Source of the DNA: Mycolicibacterium lutetiense
GTDB lineage: Bacteria > Actinomycetota > Actinomycetes > Mycobacteriales > Mycobacteriaceae
DNA: 64,000 bases
NCBI RefSeq assembly: GCF_017876775.1
Contig: NZ_JAGIOP010000002.1
Location: forward strand, 1,364,001 to 1,428,000
Reading direction: 5' to 3'
The notes beneath the pieces were generated by a model. It searched no databases and was not told the origin of the DNA. It worked only from the letters and a program-made list of their open reading frames with translations. The position numbers and the translations under genes were made by a program. Below are positions 17,772 through 27,808 of the stretch, in pieces (within the stretch, counting starts at the first letter, position 1; each line of letters opens with the position of its first letter).

Positions 17772-18212
17772 TCAGCGGGGTTCCGGCACGTCTGCCGGGA
17801 GCAGGTGTGCGTACGGATCTTCGTCCGGCCCAACATGTTCGGGCATCGGATAGTAGGTCTTGATCAGCAGATTGCCGGCCTGGTCCCAGGCAAAAGTCTC
17901 GATGCTGTAGGCCGACTGGACGTCGGGCTCAGTACCGAACGAGTTCTCGCAGACCCAGGCCATTTCGTCCCCATTCACCTGCACGGTGATCATCCTGATC
18001 TTCAGGATCGACTGGAACATGTCGAACGCGTCGGAAGTGGCGGCAGCGAATCCGTGCTTCTCCTCGGTACCGACCGGGTCGAACATCCGGACCTCGCCCG
18101 GGCAGATGGTGCGCCACGACGCTACCCACTCGTCCTTCTTACCCGCGTTCCACAGCTCAGCGTGCTGTGCCGCGTGCGCCAATCGCGCGCGCCGACTCGG
18201 AACGTTGCTCAT
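17772..18212 (-). CDS. SnoaL/NTF2-like protein
   Basis: This 146-residue protein has the layout of the NTF2/SnoaL superfamily: N-terminal helices (LAHAAQHAELWNAGKKDEWVASW), then curved beta strands including EVRMFDPVGTEEKHGF and MAWVCENSF. Such small proteins act as isomerases, hydratases or cyclases on steroid-like or polyketide substrates, or as binding modules. The catalytic residue is not evident. The ATG at 18212 has a good ribosome site (GAGGAG, reading on the minus strand). The long upstream frame overlapping the SDR promoter is shadow. It is divergent from the SDR gene at 18316 and may act in the same pathway. Confidence 0.7.
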   Translation of the reverse strand: MSNVPSRRARLAHAAQHAELWNAGKKDEWVASWRTICPGEVRMFDPVGTEEKHGFAAATSDAFDMFQSILKIRMITVQVNGDEMAWVCENSFGTEPDVQSAYSIETFAWDQAGNLLIKTYYPMPEHVGPDEDPYAHLLPADVPEPR

Positions 18213-18303
18213 CGTCGACTCCTCTCCAATGTGCGTCCGGCCGCGATGCCTGAGTTGCGGCCCCGATGTCGGGAATTTCGCGACGCAATAAAAATAACAC
18301 CTG

Positions 18304-18315
18304 TAATCTTTTGGC
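18304..18315 (+). promoter_or_regulatory. Leaderless -10 element of the SDR operon
   Basis: TAATCT at 18304-18309 sits six bases before the GTG at 18316, within a locally AT-rich segment. This matches the leaderless promoter pattern and explains the absence of a ribosome site. Confidence 0.55.
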
Positions 18316-19197
<882 letters not shown>

Positions 19198-19206
19198 GGA
19201 AACACG

Positions 19207-20280
19207 TTGACCCGCCGAGTCATTCAATTCTCCACCGGCAACGTCGGTGTCCACGCGCTGCGGACCATCATCGGGCGCCCAGATCTCGAACTCGTCGGTG
19301 TCCACGCCGCATCGCCGGACAAAGTGGGGCGTGACGCCGCAGACCTGTGCGGTTTGTCCACTCCGACCGGAGTGATGACCACGTCGGACATCGAGGAACT
19401 CGTTGCGCTGCACGCGGATTGCGTCGTCTACACCTCCCAGGCCGAGACACGTCCGCATGAGGCGATGGCGGACCTGATCCGCTTTTTGAGTGCGGGGACG
19501 AATGTCGTCGGCACATCCTTTGTCTGGTTGGTCGCGCCCGAATTCACCGATGCATGGCTGCGGGAACCACTGCAGCAGGCCTGCCGAGACGGCAACTCGA
19601 CGCTCTACGTCAACGGCATCGACCCCGGCTTCTCCGGCGACACGCTCGTCTATTCAGCGCTCAGCCTCGCCGGTCGGGCCACCGCGATCACCGTCCAGGA
19701 GATCTGCGAATACGGCAGTTACGATGACGCCGAGTTCACCGGTAGCAGTTTCGGTTTCGGCACCGATCCCGACCACCAGCCCATCCTCTTCGCGCCGGGT
19801 GTGCTCGCGTCGATGTGGGGAATACAGGTGCGCAGCCTGGCCCGCGACCTCGGCGTCACACTCGACGAAGTACGCGAGCGACACGAGAAATGGGTGACGC
19901 CGGAACCGATCTCCACCACCATGATGGACGTCGCGCCCGGCCAGGTGGCCGCAGTCCGGTTCGCGGTGGAAGGCGTCCGCGACGGCGAGGTCATCATCAC
20001 CATGGAGCACATCAACAGACTGACTCCGGCTGACGCACCAGACTGGCCTCGTCCCCCAGACGGCAGGCCCGGCGTACACCGCGTCACCGTCGAAGGCGAT
20101 CCCGGCATCCGAATCGACACCCACGTCGGTGGATCCGGGGTCGATCACAACATCGGCGGTGTCGTCGCCACCGCGGCGCGGGCGGTCAACGCCATCGACG
20201 CGGTATGCCGGGCCCCCGCCGGTATTCGCGCCGCTCACGACCTCCGGCCTCTGGACCACCTGGCCGGCACGATGTGGTGA
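19207..20280 (+). CDS. Dihydrodipicolinate-reductase-like NAD(P)H oxidoreductase
   Basis: The 357-residue protein begins with a Rossmann fold (VIQFSTGNVGVHALR) and resembles the dihydrodipicolinate reductase N-terminal-like/2,4-diaminopentanoate-dehydrogenase-like proteins that are abundant in mycobacteria. Their substrates are mostly unknown, and lysine biosynthesis is unlikely here because a dedicated dapB exists elsewhere in mycobacteria. The TTG start at 19207 is supported by GAGGA six bases upstream. The stop overlaps the GTG of the following TetR gene. Its co-transcription with an SDR suggests successive redox steps of one pathway. Confidence 0.8.
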   Translation: MTRRVIQFSTGNVGVHALRTIIGRPDLELVGVHAASPDKVGRDAADLCGLSTPTGVMTTSDIEELVALHADCVVYTSQAETRPHEAMADLIRFLSAGTNVVGTSFVWLVAPEFTDAWLREPLQQACRDGNSTLYVNGIDPGFSGDTLVYSALSLAGRATAITVQEICEYGSYDDAEFTGSSFGFGTDPDHQPILFAPGVLASMWGIQVRSLARDLGVTLDEVRERHEKWVTPEPISTTMMDVAPGQVAAVRFAVEGVRDGEVIITMEHINRLTPADAPDWPRPPDGRPGVHRVTVEGDPGIRIDTHVGGSGVDHNIGGVVATAARAVNAIDAVCRAPAGIRAAHDLRPLDHLAGTMW

Positions 20281-20936
20281 CATCAGGCATGGCAGGGTCC
20301 TCAGCACCCCGGCGGCCGCCCAGCGGCAACCAGGAACGCGCCGAACGCACACGTCGAACCGTGATCGACGAAACGGTGCGCTACATCCTCGACGAAGGCT
20401 TCGCAGCACCCAGCGTGCGGCGCATCACCGAGCGCGCCGGCCTGACCTGGGGCGTGGTGCAGTATCACTTCGGAGACCTCGGCGGACTGCTGATGGCAGT
20501 GGTCGACCAGGGAATCGCCGAACTCACCGAGGCACTCGAGAGACTTCGCCACGAGACCGCAAGCCTGCCCACCGATCGCCGCACCGAGGTGGTCGTGGAC
20601 GCACTGTGGCAGGCGTTCTCAAGCCCCACCTCGATGGCCGCGCTGGAGATCCTCATCTCCACCCGCGCCGCGCGTGACAGCGAGGTCAACGCCCAATTGT
20701 CCGACACGATGCGGGAATTCACCGAACTAGGCAGACACCTCGGCGAAGATCTGGACGCACCACAGGCCACCGAGATCGGCAACCTCATCTGGGCGACGTT
20801 ACGGGGAATCGTTCTCGCCCAGATGGTTTCGCCGCAGCCCCTGGACACCAGCAGAGATCGCAGGACCCTGGTCGGTGTGCTCAACACTTACATCCGGGCA
20901 CAGCACACACGCTGCCAACCGCCGCGCCGCCCCTAA
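20277..20936 (+). CDS. TetR-family regulator
   Basis: This 219-residue TetR-type regulator has its DNA-binding domain around residues 20-66 (APSVRRITERAGLTWGVVQYHFG includes the recognition helix). The GTG at 20277 overlaps the previous stop (GTGA), while an ATG at 20289 is the alternative. It is the third gene of the SDR/reductase operon and probably controls it. The molybdopterin oxidoreductase gene starts 23 bases downstream on the same strand, so it may be part of the same transcript. The ligand is unknown. Confidence 0.85.
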   Translation: MTSGMAGSSAPRRPPSGNQERAERTRRTVIDETVRYILDEGFAAPSVRRITERAGLTWGVVQYHFGDLGGLLMAVVDQGIAELTEALERLRHETASLPTDRRTEVVVDALWQAFSSPTSMAALEILISTRAARDSEVNAQLSDTMREFTELGRHLGEDLDAPQATEIGNLIWATLRGIVLAQMVSPQPLDTSRDRRTLVGVLNTYIRAQHTRCQPPRRP

Positions 20937-20959
20937 CGCCCAATCGGTCAGGAGACGAG

Positions 20960-23206
20960 ATGCCTTCTCACAAGGTGACGTGCCCGCTGTGCGAAGCGAT
21001 GTGCGGTGTGCACGTCACGGTGAGTGACGGCCACGTCCAAGGCATTCGCGCCAACCCCGACGATGTGTGGTCCCGCGGACACATCTGTCCGAAAGGGGTG
21101 TCGCTAGGGCACCTTCACGAGGATCCCGACAGGCTGCGGCAGCCGATGGTGCGTCGCCCCGACGGCACTCACGTGGCGGTGTCCTGGGATGACGCGCTCG
21201 CCGAGACCGAACGCGTTCTGCGGCCCGTCCTTGATACCGACGGTGCCGGCGCGCTGAGTGTGTACGTCGGGAACCCCGTCGCGCACAACAGCCACCTGGC
21301 CACCTATATCGGGGCGCTGATCGGCTTCGCCGAGGCGGCCGGCATGAAGGGGTACTACTCGCCGGGCACCGTCGACCAGTGGCCACTGAACGTGGTGAGC
21401 ACTCTGCTGTTCGGCGGCATGTGGAACGGGCCCATCCCCGACCTCTACCGCACGGACCATCTGGTGATCCTCGGCGCCAATCCGGCTGCCTCGCAGGGGT
21501 CGATGCTATCGGCGCCCGACATCATGGGCCTATTGACCGGTGTGGCACAGCGCGGCCGCGTGGTGGTTGTCGACCCGCGCCGAACTCCGACCGCGCAGCG
21601 CGCGAGTGAGTGGGTGCCGATCCAACCCGGCACCGACGCGCTTCTGCTGTTCGCCATTCTGCGCACGCTGGCCGAGAACGGCTGGGTGCGGCACCCCGAG
21701 CATCTGCGCGGAAAAGTCGCTGGGCTCGATGAGATCATCGCGATGGCCGAGCCTTTCGTGCCCGAAAAAGTCGCTGTCACAACGGGTATCGACGCACGCA
21801 CGATCCGCCGGCTGGCCGCTGACCTCGCACAGGCCGAGAACCCGGTGCTCTACAGCAGAATCGGCACCTGCACACAGGAATTCGGCACCCTGGCTACCTG
21901 GCTGGTATTCGTGATCAATACCGCCCTCGGTGTGCTGGACCGCCCAGGTGGTTCGGTGTTCCCGAAACCGGCGGTCTGGGCGCCGATGTTCGCCAAGCCG
22001 CCTGACCAGGACGGGTCGGGATGGCAGTTCGGTCGGTATCGCAGCCGCGTCCGGCGAGCGCCCGAGGTGCTCAACAGCTTTCCGGTCGGCTGCCTGGCTG
22101 AGGAGATCGACACACCTGGCGAAGGTCGGCTTCGCGCGCTGATCACCGTTGCCGGTAACCCCGCTGTCTCGGCGCCGGGAGCCGGGCGGTTGTCGGCGGC
22201 CTTGGGTCGCCTCGACGCGTTGATCGCGGTGGACAACTGGCTCAACGAGACCACCCGGCATGCCCATGTGATCCTGCCCGGATCGTCCCCTCTGGAACTG
22301 CCCCACTTCGATGACCTCTACTGGATGTACTCCGTCGCCTCCTGCATCAAGTATTCGGAACCGGTCTTCGAACCCGAGCCCCAACGTCCGCCTGAGTGGG
22401 AGTTGCTACTGCGACTCGGTGGCGCGATGTTCGGCACACCGGTGCCCGAGGTGGACACCGCCGCACTCGACGACCTCTACGTCGGTGGGATGGTCGCGAC
22501 CATGTCTGCAATTCCAGGCAACCCGCTGACGGGCCGCGACGCCGGGCAGGTCATGCCCGCGCTGGCCGGCAAGGGGCCAGAACGCCTGATGGATCTGGGC
22601 ATTCGGGTGGGGCCGTGGGGTGATCAACTGGGCGACCGGCCCGGCGGGCTCACCCTGAGCGAGGTGCGTCAGCATCCCGATGGACTGCGGCTGGCCGAAC
22701 TCGAAGGGGGACGGCTCGAGACGAGTGTGACGACGCCCTCGGGAAAGGTCGAACTGCTGCACGACCATCTGATCAGCGATATCCCCCGACTACTGTCGCG
22801 CATGGAGCGTGGGACTCCCGAGCTCGTGCTGATCAGCCGAAGGCATCTGCGGTCCAACAACTCCTGGCTGCACAACGTCCCTGCCCTCATGAAGGGACGC
22901 GACCGTTGCACCCTGCTCATCCACCCCGTCGACGCGGCGCGTGTCGGCCTCGAAAGCGGCGCGATGGCGAACGTCGCCACCTCCGAGGGCGCCGTTACGG
23001 TGGCTGCCGAAGTCACCGACGAGGTAAAGCCCGGCGTGGTGTCACTCCCCCACGGCTGGGGTCACGGCCTCGACGGAACGCAGTTGACCACCGCGAACCG
23101 TCATCCGGGAATCAACAACAACCTGCTCAACCCCACGGACGTCATCGATGTGCCGAGCAACACCCATGCGATCAACGGCATTCCTTGCCACGTGAGCCCG
23201 GCCTGA
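20960..23206 (+). CDS. Molybdopterin-dependent oxidoreductase (formate-dehydrogenase/BisC family)
   Basis: This 748-residue enzyme belongs to the DMSO-reductase superfamily. It opens with a 4Fe-4S motif, CPLCEAMC (Cys8, Cys11, Cys15) with the fourth Cys at about 43 in GHICPKG. A large molybdopterin domain follows, then the C-terminal dinucleotide-binding beta-barrel (about 610-748, with RSNNSWLHN and HGWGHGLDG). It resembles the cytoplasmic oxidoreductase Rv0197. There is no Tat signal. In the region where the molybdenum ligand is expected (YYSPGTVDQWP, near residue 130) I see no Cys, so the ligand may be another residue. No electron-transfer partner is nearby. GGAG 11 bases upstream supports the ATG. 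Confidence 0.85.
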   Translation: MPSHKVTCPLCEAMCGVHVTVSDGHVQGIRANPDDVWSRGHICPKGVSLGHLHEDPDRLRQPMVRRPDGTHVAVSWDDALAETERVLRPVLDTDGAGALSVYVGNPVAHNSHLATYIGALIGFAEAAGMKGYYSPGTVDQWPLNVVSTLLFGGMWNGPIPDLYRTDHLVILGANPAASQGSMLSAPDIMGLLTGVAQRGRVVVVDPRRTPTAQRASEWVPIQPGTDALLLFAILRTLAENGWVRHPEHLRGKVAGLDEIIAMAEPFVPEKVAVTTGIDARTIRRLAADLAQAENPVLYSRIGTCTQEFGTLATWLVFVINTALGVLDRPGGSVFPKPAVWAPMFAKPPDQDGSGWQFGRYRSRVRRAPEVLNSFPVGCLAEEIDTPGEGRLRALITVAGNPAVSAPGAGRLSAALGRLDALIAVDNWLNETTRHAHVILPGSSPLELPHFDDLYWMYSVASCIKYSEPVFEPEPQRPPEWELLLRLGGAMFGTPVPEVDTAALDDLYVGGMVATMSAIPGNPLTGRDAGQVMPALAGKGPERLMDLGIRVGPWGDQLGDRPGGLTLSEVRQHPDGLRLAELEGGRLETSVTTPSGKVELLHDHLISDIPRLLSRMERGTPELVLISRRHLRSNNSWLHNVPALMKGRDRCTLLIHPVDAARVGLESGAMANVATSEGAVTVAAEVTDEVKPGVVSLPHGWGHGLDGTQLTTANRHPGINNNLLNPTDVIDVPSNTHAINGIPCHVSPA

Positions 23207-23316
23207 CGCCACCGCGGCATGCCTGTCGTAGGTTGGGCGGACGCTCTCAGAACAGCCCTCGAACATGCAGTTGACGCAGCTCCACATTCGGTTACCAGAC
23301 CTGCAGATCCTGTCGG

Positions 23317-23634
23317 TCAGATCACGCCGGCTACGTGGAGGGTCGCAACAAGGTCGAGGATGTGCAGGAGCCCGAGGATGAGCAGCACTGCACCGCCGGT
23401 GATGAACCAGGTTCCGCCGGAGCGCGGGGTCGGTGAGTGATGGTCGTCGGATGGCGCCGGTCCGTCCGGATGGAGCAGACGTTGGTCATCGTCACGAACC
23501 CAGCGAGCGCGGCCGATACGGCGGCGAACGCCGACGACGACCAGCACCGCACCCACGGCCGTGAACAGCGCTGCGCGGATCGCCGGGCCGATCCACGGCG
23601 TGCCACCGCCTTGGGCGAGCATGTACTCAACCAT
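23317..23634 (-). CDS. Small two-helix membrane protein
   Basis: This 105-residue protein has two hydrophobic helices (about residues 16-37, ALFTAVGAVLVVVGV, and 82-103, GGAVLLILGLLHILDLVATL) separated by a charged loop. I do not recognise a family. The ATG at 23634 overlaps the stop of the AraC gene (TGATG) and has an AGGGGGAA ribosome site, so it is very likely translated and coupled to the regulator. It may lie in the inner membrane. Its role could be linked to the DUF1254 lipoproteins controlled by the same regulator, which is inference. Confidence 0.6.
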   Translation of the reverse strand: MVEYMLAQGGGTPWIGPAIRAALFTAVGAVLVVVGVRRRIGRARWVRDDDQRLLHPDGPAPSDDHHSPTPRSGGTWFITGGAVLLILGLLHILDLVATLHVAGVI

Positions 23635-24707
23635 CAACTGTTCCCCCTGATCGGCCCGACCGTCGAGTGCATGCAAGCCTCGTCTGCGAGTAGAGACTGC
23701 CAACTTCTTCCGACGCTGCGATAGTCGCTGGGTGTCATGCCGAACCAGCGTTTGCATGCTCGCGTCAGCACGCTCTGCTCGGCGTAGCCGAGTTGGCGAC
23801 ACAGCTGCACGAGGGGCAGATCGGTGTCGAGCAGCAATCTGTTGGCGAGTTCGCGGCGGGTTTGATCAATCAACTTGCCGAAGGCGACTCCTTCGGCGAC
23901 GAGGCGTCGTTGCAATGTCTTTGGGTGGATGCCGAACTGGCGGGCGACGAACTCGGCGGTCAGCTCTCCGGTGGGCAGGAGTCGTCGGATGATGCTGCGC
24001 ACGGTGTCGGTGAAGCCGCTCGCATGCTCGGCACCGGTGCTCGACAGGTAGTGCAACGCGAGCTGATGGGCCAGCGGGTCATGGTTGAGCGGACGTTGCA
24101 AATCGGCGGCACGCAGGGTGAAGCCGGAGATCGGTTCGTTGAAGTGCGGTGGACAGCCGAAGTAGCGGCGGTAGTCGGCTCTGGTGGCCAATGCGGGGTG
24201 GGGCACGTGCACGGACACGGGCCGGTAGACGGTGCCCAGGAACAGGTGCAGCACCCGGAGGGTGACGCCGAGGGCCAGTTCGATGGCCTGGGCCTGTGGC
24301 GGCGTCGGGTGCAGCAGGAAGTCGAATTCGAACCGGCACAGCGTCTCGTCGGCGTGCGAATTGATGCGGACGCTGATGCCGGGACTGTAGGCGTTCATGT
24401 ACGTGCCGAGGATCGTGAACGCCTCGGCCGCGGTGGCTGCGGTGCGGGCCGCGACACCCACCGGGCCGAGGATATCGATGCTCTGCCGCGTCGCCAGTTG
24501 GCGGCCGAAGTCCTCCACACCCAGCACCGCGGCTGCGCTTTCGACCGCGGCGATGGCGTTGCGCAACGAAATGTACCGGTCACGTTGACCGGCATCGGCG
24601 GGATCGATGCCGGCGAATTCCAGCAGCGCGGCCGGGTCGCCCCCATGGGCAGCGGCGAGCCCGCTGAACCCCACCAGAGACGATCCCTGGACCAACTGCA
24701 TGTCCAT
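23634..24707 (-). CDS. AraC-family transcriptional regulator
   Basis: This 357-residue regulator has an N-terminal ligand domain of the arabinose-binding-like type and a C-terminal AraC helix-turn-helix pair (from about residue 240, with FGIHPKTLQRRL and LGYAEQSVLTRACKRWFGMTPSDYR). Family members of this layout respond to small hydrophobic molecules in mycobacteria. I chose the ATG at 24707 because the frame upstream is shadow of the DUF1254 gene. It is divergent from the DUF1254 lipoprotein genes with 87 bases between, so it very likely regulates them. A two-helix membrane gene follows with a TGATG overlap. Confidence 0.85.
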   Translation of the reverse strand: MDMQLVQGSSLVGFSGLAAAHGGDPAALLEFAGIDPADAGQRDRYISLRNAIAAVESAAAVLGVEDFGRQLATRQSIDILGPVGVAARTAATAAEAFTILGTYMNAYSPGISVRINSHADETLCRFEFDFLLHPTPPQAQAIELALGVTLRVLHLFLGTVYRPVSVHVPHPALATRADYRRYFGCPPHFNEPISGFTLRAADLQRPLNHDPLAHQLALHYLSSTGAEHASGFTDTVRSIIRRLLPTGELTAEFVARQFGIHPKTLQRRLVAEGVAFGKLIDQTRRELANRLLLDTDLPLVQLCRQLGYAEQSVLTRACKRWFGMTPSDYRSVGRSWQSLLADEACMHSTVGPIRGNS

Positions 24708-24794
24708 GACAATCAAGAAGATGTCCAGCAAAGTCAAGACAAGACCTGTGGGCTCAGGCAACGATGATCGGGGCTCGGGTGACAGAGGGGGAAG

Positions 24795-26249
24795 ATGATG
24801 GACAGCAACAGGTTTTGGCGCCGACGGTGGTTGAGCGTGGTGGCCGTCGCGGCGATCGGACTGACCGCGGTCGCCTGCGGCGGTGACAAGGGTTCGGACA
24901 AGACGTCGAGCGCGCCCACCGGTGAGGTGAGCGCGGAGCAGATCCGGGAGATCGCCAAGCAGGCCTACATTTACGGCTTCCCGATGGTGGACAACTATCG
25001 GATTCAGTACGCCTACTTCCAGAACAAGCAGGACCCGCAGTACAAGGCCCCGTGGAACACGCTGAAATCGAGTGCGCAGGTGTACACGCCGGCGGACACC
25101 GCGATCCAAACTCCCAATTCGGACACGCCATATTCATTCATCGGGGCCGACCTGCGGACCGAACCTCTGGTGCTGACGGTCCCCAAGATCGACGAGAAGC
25201 GCTACTACTCGCTCCAGTTCATGGACCAGTACATGTACAACTTCGACTACGTGGGTAGCCGGACCACCGGGAACAACGGTGGGAAGTACCTGCTGGCCGG
25301 ACCGAACTGGAAGGGCGAGAAGCCCGCGGGCATCGACAAGGTGCTGCGCTCAGAGACCCAGTTCACGTTCGTGGCGTACCGGACCCAGCTGTTCGGTCCG
25401 GAAGACCTCGACAACGTGACGAAGATCCAGTCGGAGTACAAGGCGGAGCCGCTCTCGAAGTTCGAGGGCAAGCCGGCGCCGACCGCCGCGCCCGCGATCG
25501 ACTTCGTGGTTCCGCAGAACCCGGAGGAGGAGCGGAAGTCTCCGAAGTTCTTCGAGACCATGAACTTCCTGCTGCAGTTCATGCCGGTGCTGGACACCGA
25601 GAAGGAACTGCGCGCGAAGTTCACCTCGATCGGTATCGGGTCGGACGAGAAGCTCGACATCAGCGCGCTGTCGGCAGACAAGCAGAAGGCGTTCCAGGAC
25701 GGACTCGCCGATGCCTGGACGGAATACGATCCGATCCAGGCGAAGGTGGAGAGCGGGCAGATTCCAGTCGGTGACCTGTTCGGTAGCCGCCAGACGCTCG
25801 GCACCAACTACCCCTACCGGATGGCCGGTGCCATCAACGGCATCTTCGGCAACGACAAGGCCGAGGCGATGTACCCGAGCTTCTCCAACGACTCGACCGG
25901 CGCTCCGCTCGATGGCGCGAACAAGTACACCTACCGGTACGCCCCCGGGCAGCTGCCGCCGGTGAACGCCTTCTGGTCCGTGACGATGTACCGGATGCCG
26001 CAGAGCCTGCTGGTCGCGAACCCGATCAACCGCTATCTGATCAACTCGCCGATGCTGCCCACGCTCAAGCAGGATCCGGACGGTGGCTACACCCTGTACA
26101 TACAGCGCGAATCTCCGGGCGCTGAGAAGGAATCGAACTGGCTGCCGGCGCCCGAGGGGCCGTTCCGGCTGACGCAACGGCTGTACTGGCCCAAGGAGGC
26201 CGCGCTCAACGGGACCTGGCAAGCGCCGGTACCCCAGAAGGTCGGATGA
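24795..26249 (+). CDS. DUF1254/DUF1214 lipoprotein, copy 1
   Basis: This 484-residue exported lipoprotein has a signal peptide with hydrophobic core LSVVAVAAIGLTAVAC and lipobox ending at Cys28. The mature protein contains the DUF1254 domain (from AKQAYIYGFPMVDNYRI) followed by DUF1214 (FWSVTMYRMPQSLL and the YLINS region). The function is unknown, but members are secreted or periplasmic and widespread in mycobacteria and proteobacteria. AGGGGGAAG supports the ATG at 24795 (or 24798). It is followed 23 bases later by a close paralogue, and the divergent AraC gene probably controls both. The charged, Ser-rich linker after the lipid anchor is typical. Confidence 0.9.
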   Translation: MMDSNRFWRRRWLSVVAVAAIGLTAVACGGDKGSDKTSSAPTGEVSAEQIREIAKQAYIYGFPMVDNYRIQYAYFQNKQDPQYKAPWNTLKSSAQVYTPADTAIQTPNSDTPYSFIGADLRTEPLVLTVPKIDEKRYYSLQFMDQYMYNFDYVGSRTTGNNGGKYLLAGPNWKGEKPAGIDKVLRSETQFTFVAYRTQLFGPEDLDNVTKIQSEYKAEPLSKFEGKPAPTAAPAIDFVVPQNPEEERKSPKFFETMNFLLQFMPVLDTEKELRAKFTSIGIGSDEKLDISALSADKQKAFQDGLADAWTEYDPIQAKVESGQIPVGDLFGSRQTLGTNYPYRMAGAINGIFGNDKAEAMYPSFSNDSTGAPLDGANKYTYRYAPGQLPPVNAFWSVTMYRMPQSLLVANPINRYLINSPMLPTLKQDPDGGYTLYIQRESPGAEKESNWLPAPEGPFRLTQRLYWPKEAALNGTWQAPVPQKVG

Positions 26250-26272
26250 ATCTGATGATCCGGAGGAAACCC

Positions 26273-27712
26273 ATGCTGCGACGAAGTAAATCTTGGCGCG
26301 TCGGGACGGCCGTCATCGCCGCGGCGATGCTCGCGGTGACGCTGTCCGGTTGCGGTGGCGATGACAAGGAGTCGAGCGATCAGACTGAGGTGACCGCCGC
26401 ACAGATTCGCGAGATCGCCAAGCAGGCCTACGTCTACGGGTATCCGATGGTCGACAACTATCGGATCCAGTACGCGTATTTCCAGGACAAGCAGAGCTCG
26501 CAGTTCCGAGCGCCGTGGAACACCCTGCACTCGGATGCCCACGTGGCCACTCCCGCCGACACCGCGGTGCAGACCCCGAATTCGGACACCCCGTACACCA
26601 CCTTGGGTGCGGATCTACGCGCGGAGCCGTTGGTGCTGACAGTGCCCGAGGTGGAGAGCAACCGGTACTACTCGGTTCAGTTGATCGACGCCTACACCTA
26701 CAACATGGGCTACCTCGGCAGCCGCACCACCGGAAACAACGCCGGGAAATACCTGCTCGCAGGTCCGAACTGGAAGGGCGAGAAGCCCGCCGGCGTCGAT
26801 GAAATACTGCACGCCGAAACCGATTTCGTCCTCGCGTTGTACCGAACCCAGCTGTTCGGCCCGAACGACATCGACAACGTGAAAGCGATCCAGGCCGGCT
26901 ACAAGGTAGAACCGCTGTCGACCTTCCTCGGCACCGCCGCGCCCGCGACGCCACCCGCGATCGACTTCCTGGTTCCCCAGACCCCCGACGAGCAACGCAA
27001 GTCGACGAAGTTTTTCGAGACGCTGAACTTCGTGCTGCAATATGTGCCGGTGCTCGACTCCGAGAAGGAAATCCGCGCGAAGTTCGATTCGATCGGCCTC
27101 GGAATCGGCAAGAAGTTCGACATCAGTGCGCTCCCCGCGGACCAGCAGCAGGCCTTCCAGGACGGAATCACTGACGCCTGGACCGAGTACAACCAGCTGC
27201 AGGCGAAGATCGACAAGGGTGAGGTGACGACCGCGCAGATGTTCGGTGACCGCCAGAGGATGGGTACCAATTACCTGTACCGCATGGCCGGCGCGATCAA
27301 CGGCATCTACGGCAACGACACCGCCGAGGCGATGTATCCGATCTTCCGCCTGGATTCGGCGGGTGCCACGCTGGACGGCGCGAACAAGTACACCTACCGA
27401 TTCGCTCCCGGGCAACTGCCGCCGGTCAAGGGCTTCTGGTCGATCACCATGTACCGGATGCCGCAGAGCCTGCTGGTGGCCAATCCGATCAACCGGTACC
27501 TGATCAACTCACCGATGCTGCCCGACCTGAAGAAGGACGCCGACGGCGGCTACACCTTCTACGTGCAGAACGAATCCCCGGGCGCGGACAAGGAGTCGAA
27601 CTGGTTGCCGGCCCCCGACGGTCCGTTCGTGTTGATCGAGCGGCTGTACTGGCCCGACCAGACGGCGATCGACGGAACCTGGAAGGCACCCCTGCCACAG
27701 AAAGTCGCATAG
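26273..27712 (+). CDS. DUF1254/DUF1214 lipoprotein, copy 2
   Basis: This 479-residue paralogue of the preceding gene has a signal peptide (VGTAVIAAAMLAVTLSGC) with the lipobox Cys and the same DUF1254 and DUF1214 domains. Long stretches are shared with copy 1, for example PNSDTPY, RTTGNN, AGPNWKGEKPAG and TMYRMPQSLLVANPINRY. I chose the ATG at 26273 because a perfect GGAGG lies six bases upstream, while the earlier ATG at 26246 has no ribosome site. The two copies look like an old tandem duplication. A perfect palindrome at 27741 follows as terminator. Confidence 0.9.
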   Translation: MLRRSKSWRVGTAVIAAAMLAVTLSGCGGDDKESSDQTEVTAAQIREIAKQAYVYGYPMVDNYRIQYAYFQDKQSSQFRAPWNTLHSDAHVATPADTAVQTPNSDTPYTTLGADLRAEPLVLTVPEVESNRYYSVQLIDAYTYNMGYLGSRTTGNNAGKYLLAGPNWKGEKPAGVDEILHAETDFVLALYRTQLFGPNDIDNVKAIQAGYKVEPLSTFLGTAAPATPPAIDFLVPQTPDEQRKSTKFFETLNFVLQYVPVLDSEKEIRAKFDSIGLGIGKKFDISALPADQQQAFQDGITDAWTEYNQLQAKIDKGEVTTAQMFGDRQRMGTNYLYRMAGAINGIYGNDTAEAMYPIFRLDSAGATLDGANKYTYRFAPGQLPPVKGFWSITMYRMPQSLLVANPINRYLINSPMLPDLKKDADGGYTFYVQNESPGADKESNWLPAPDGPFVLIERLYWPDQTAIDGTWKAPLPQKVA

Positions 27713-27740
27713 CTTCGTTCGGCATTAGCCGTCCGAACGG

Positions 27741-27797
27741 TGAATGGCCAGTTATGGCACGCCTTTTCGCAATTGGCGTGCCATAACTGGCCATTCA
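27741..27797. terminator. Palindrome family A, copy 2
   Basis: A perfect 23-bp inverted repeat (arms begin TGAATGGCCAGTTATGGC) surrounds an 11-base loop. It lies between the convergent DUF1254 and nrdE genes and probably terminates both strands. It shares the TGGCCAGTT...GCACG arm with copies at 16538 and 37851. Confidence 0.8.
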
Positions 27798-27808
27798 GCG
27801 TTGCGCCG

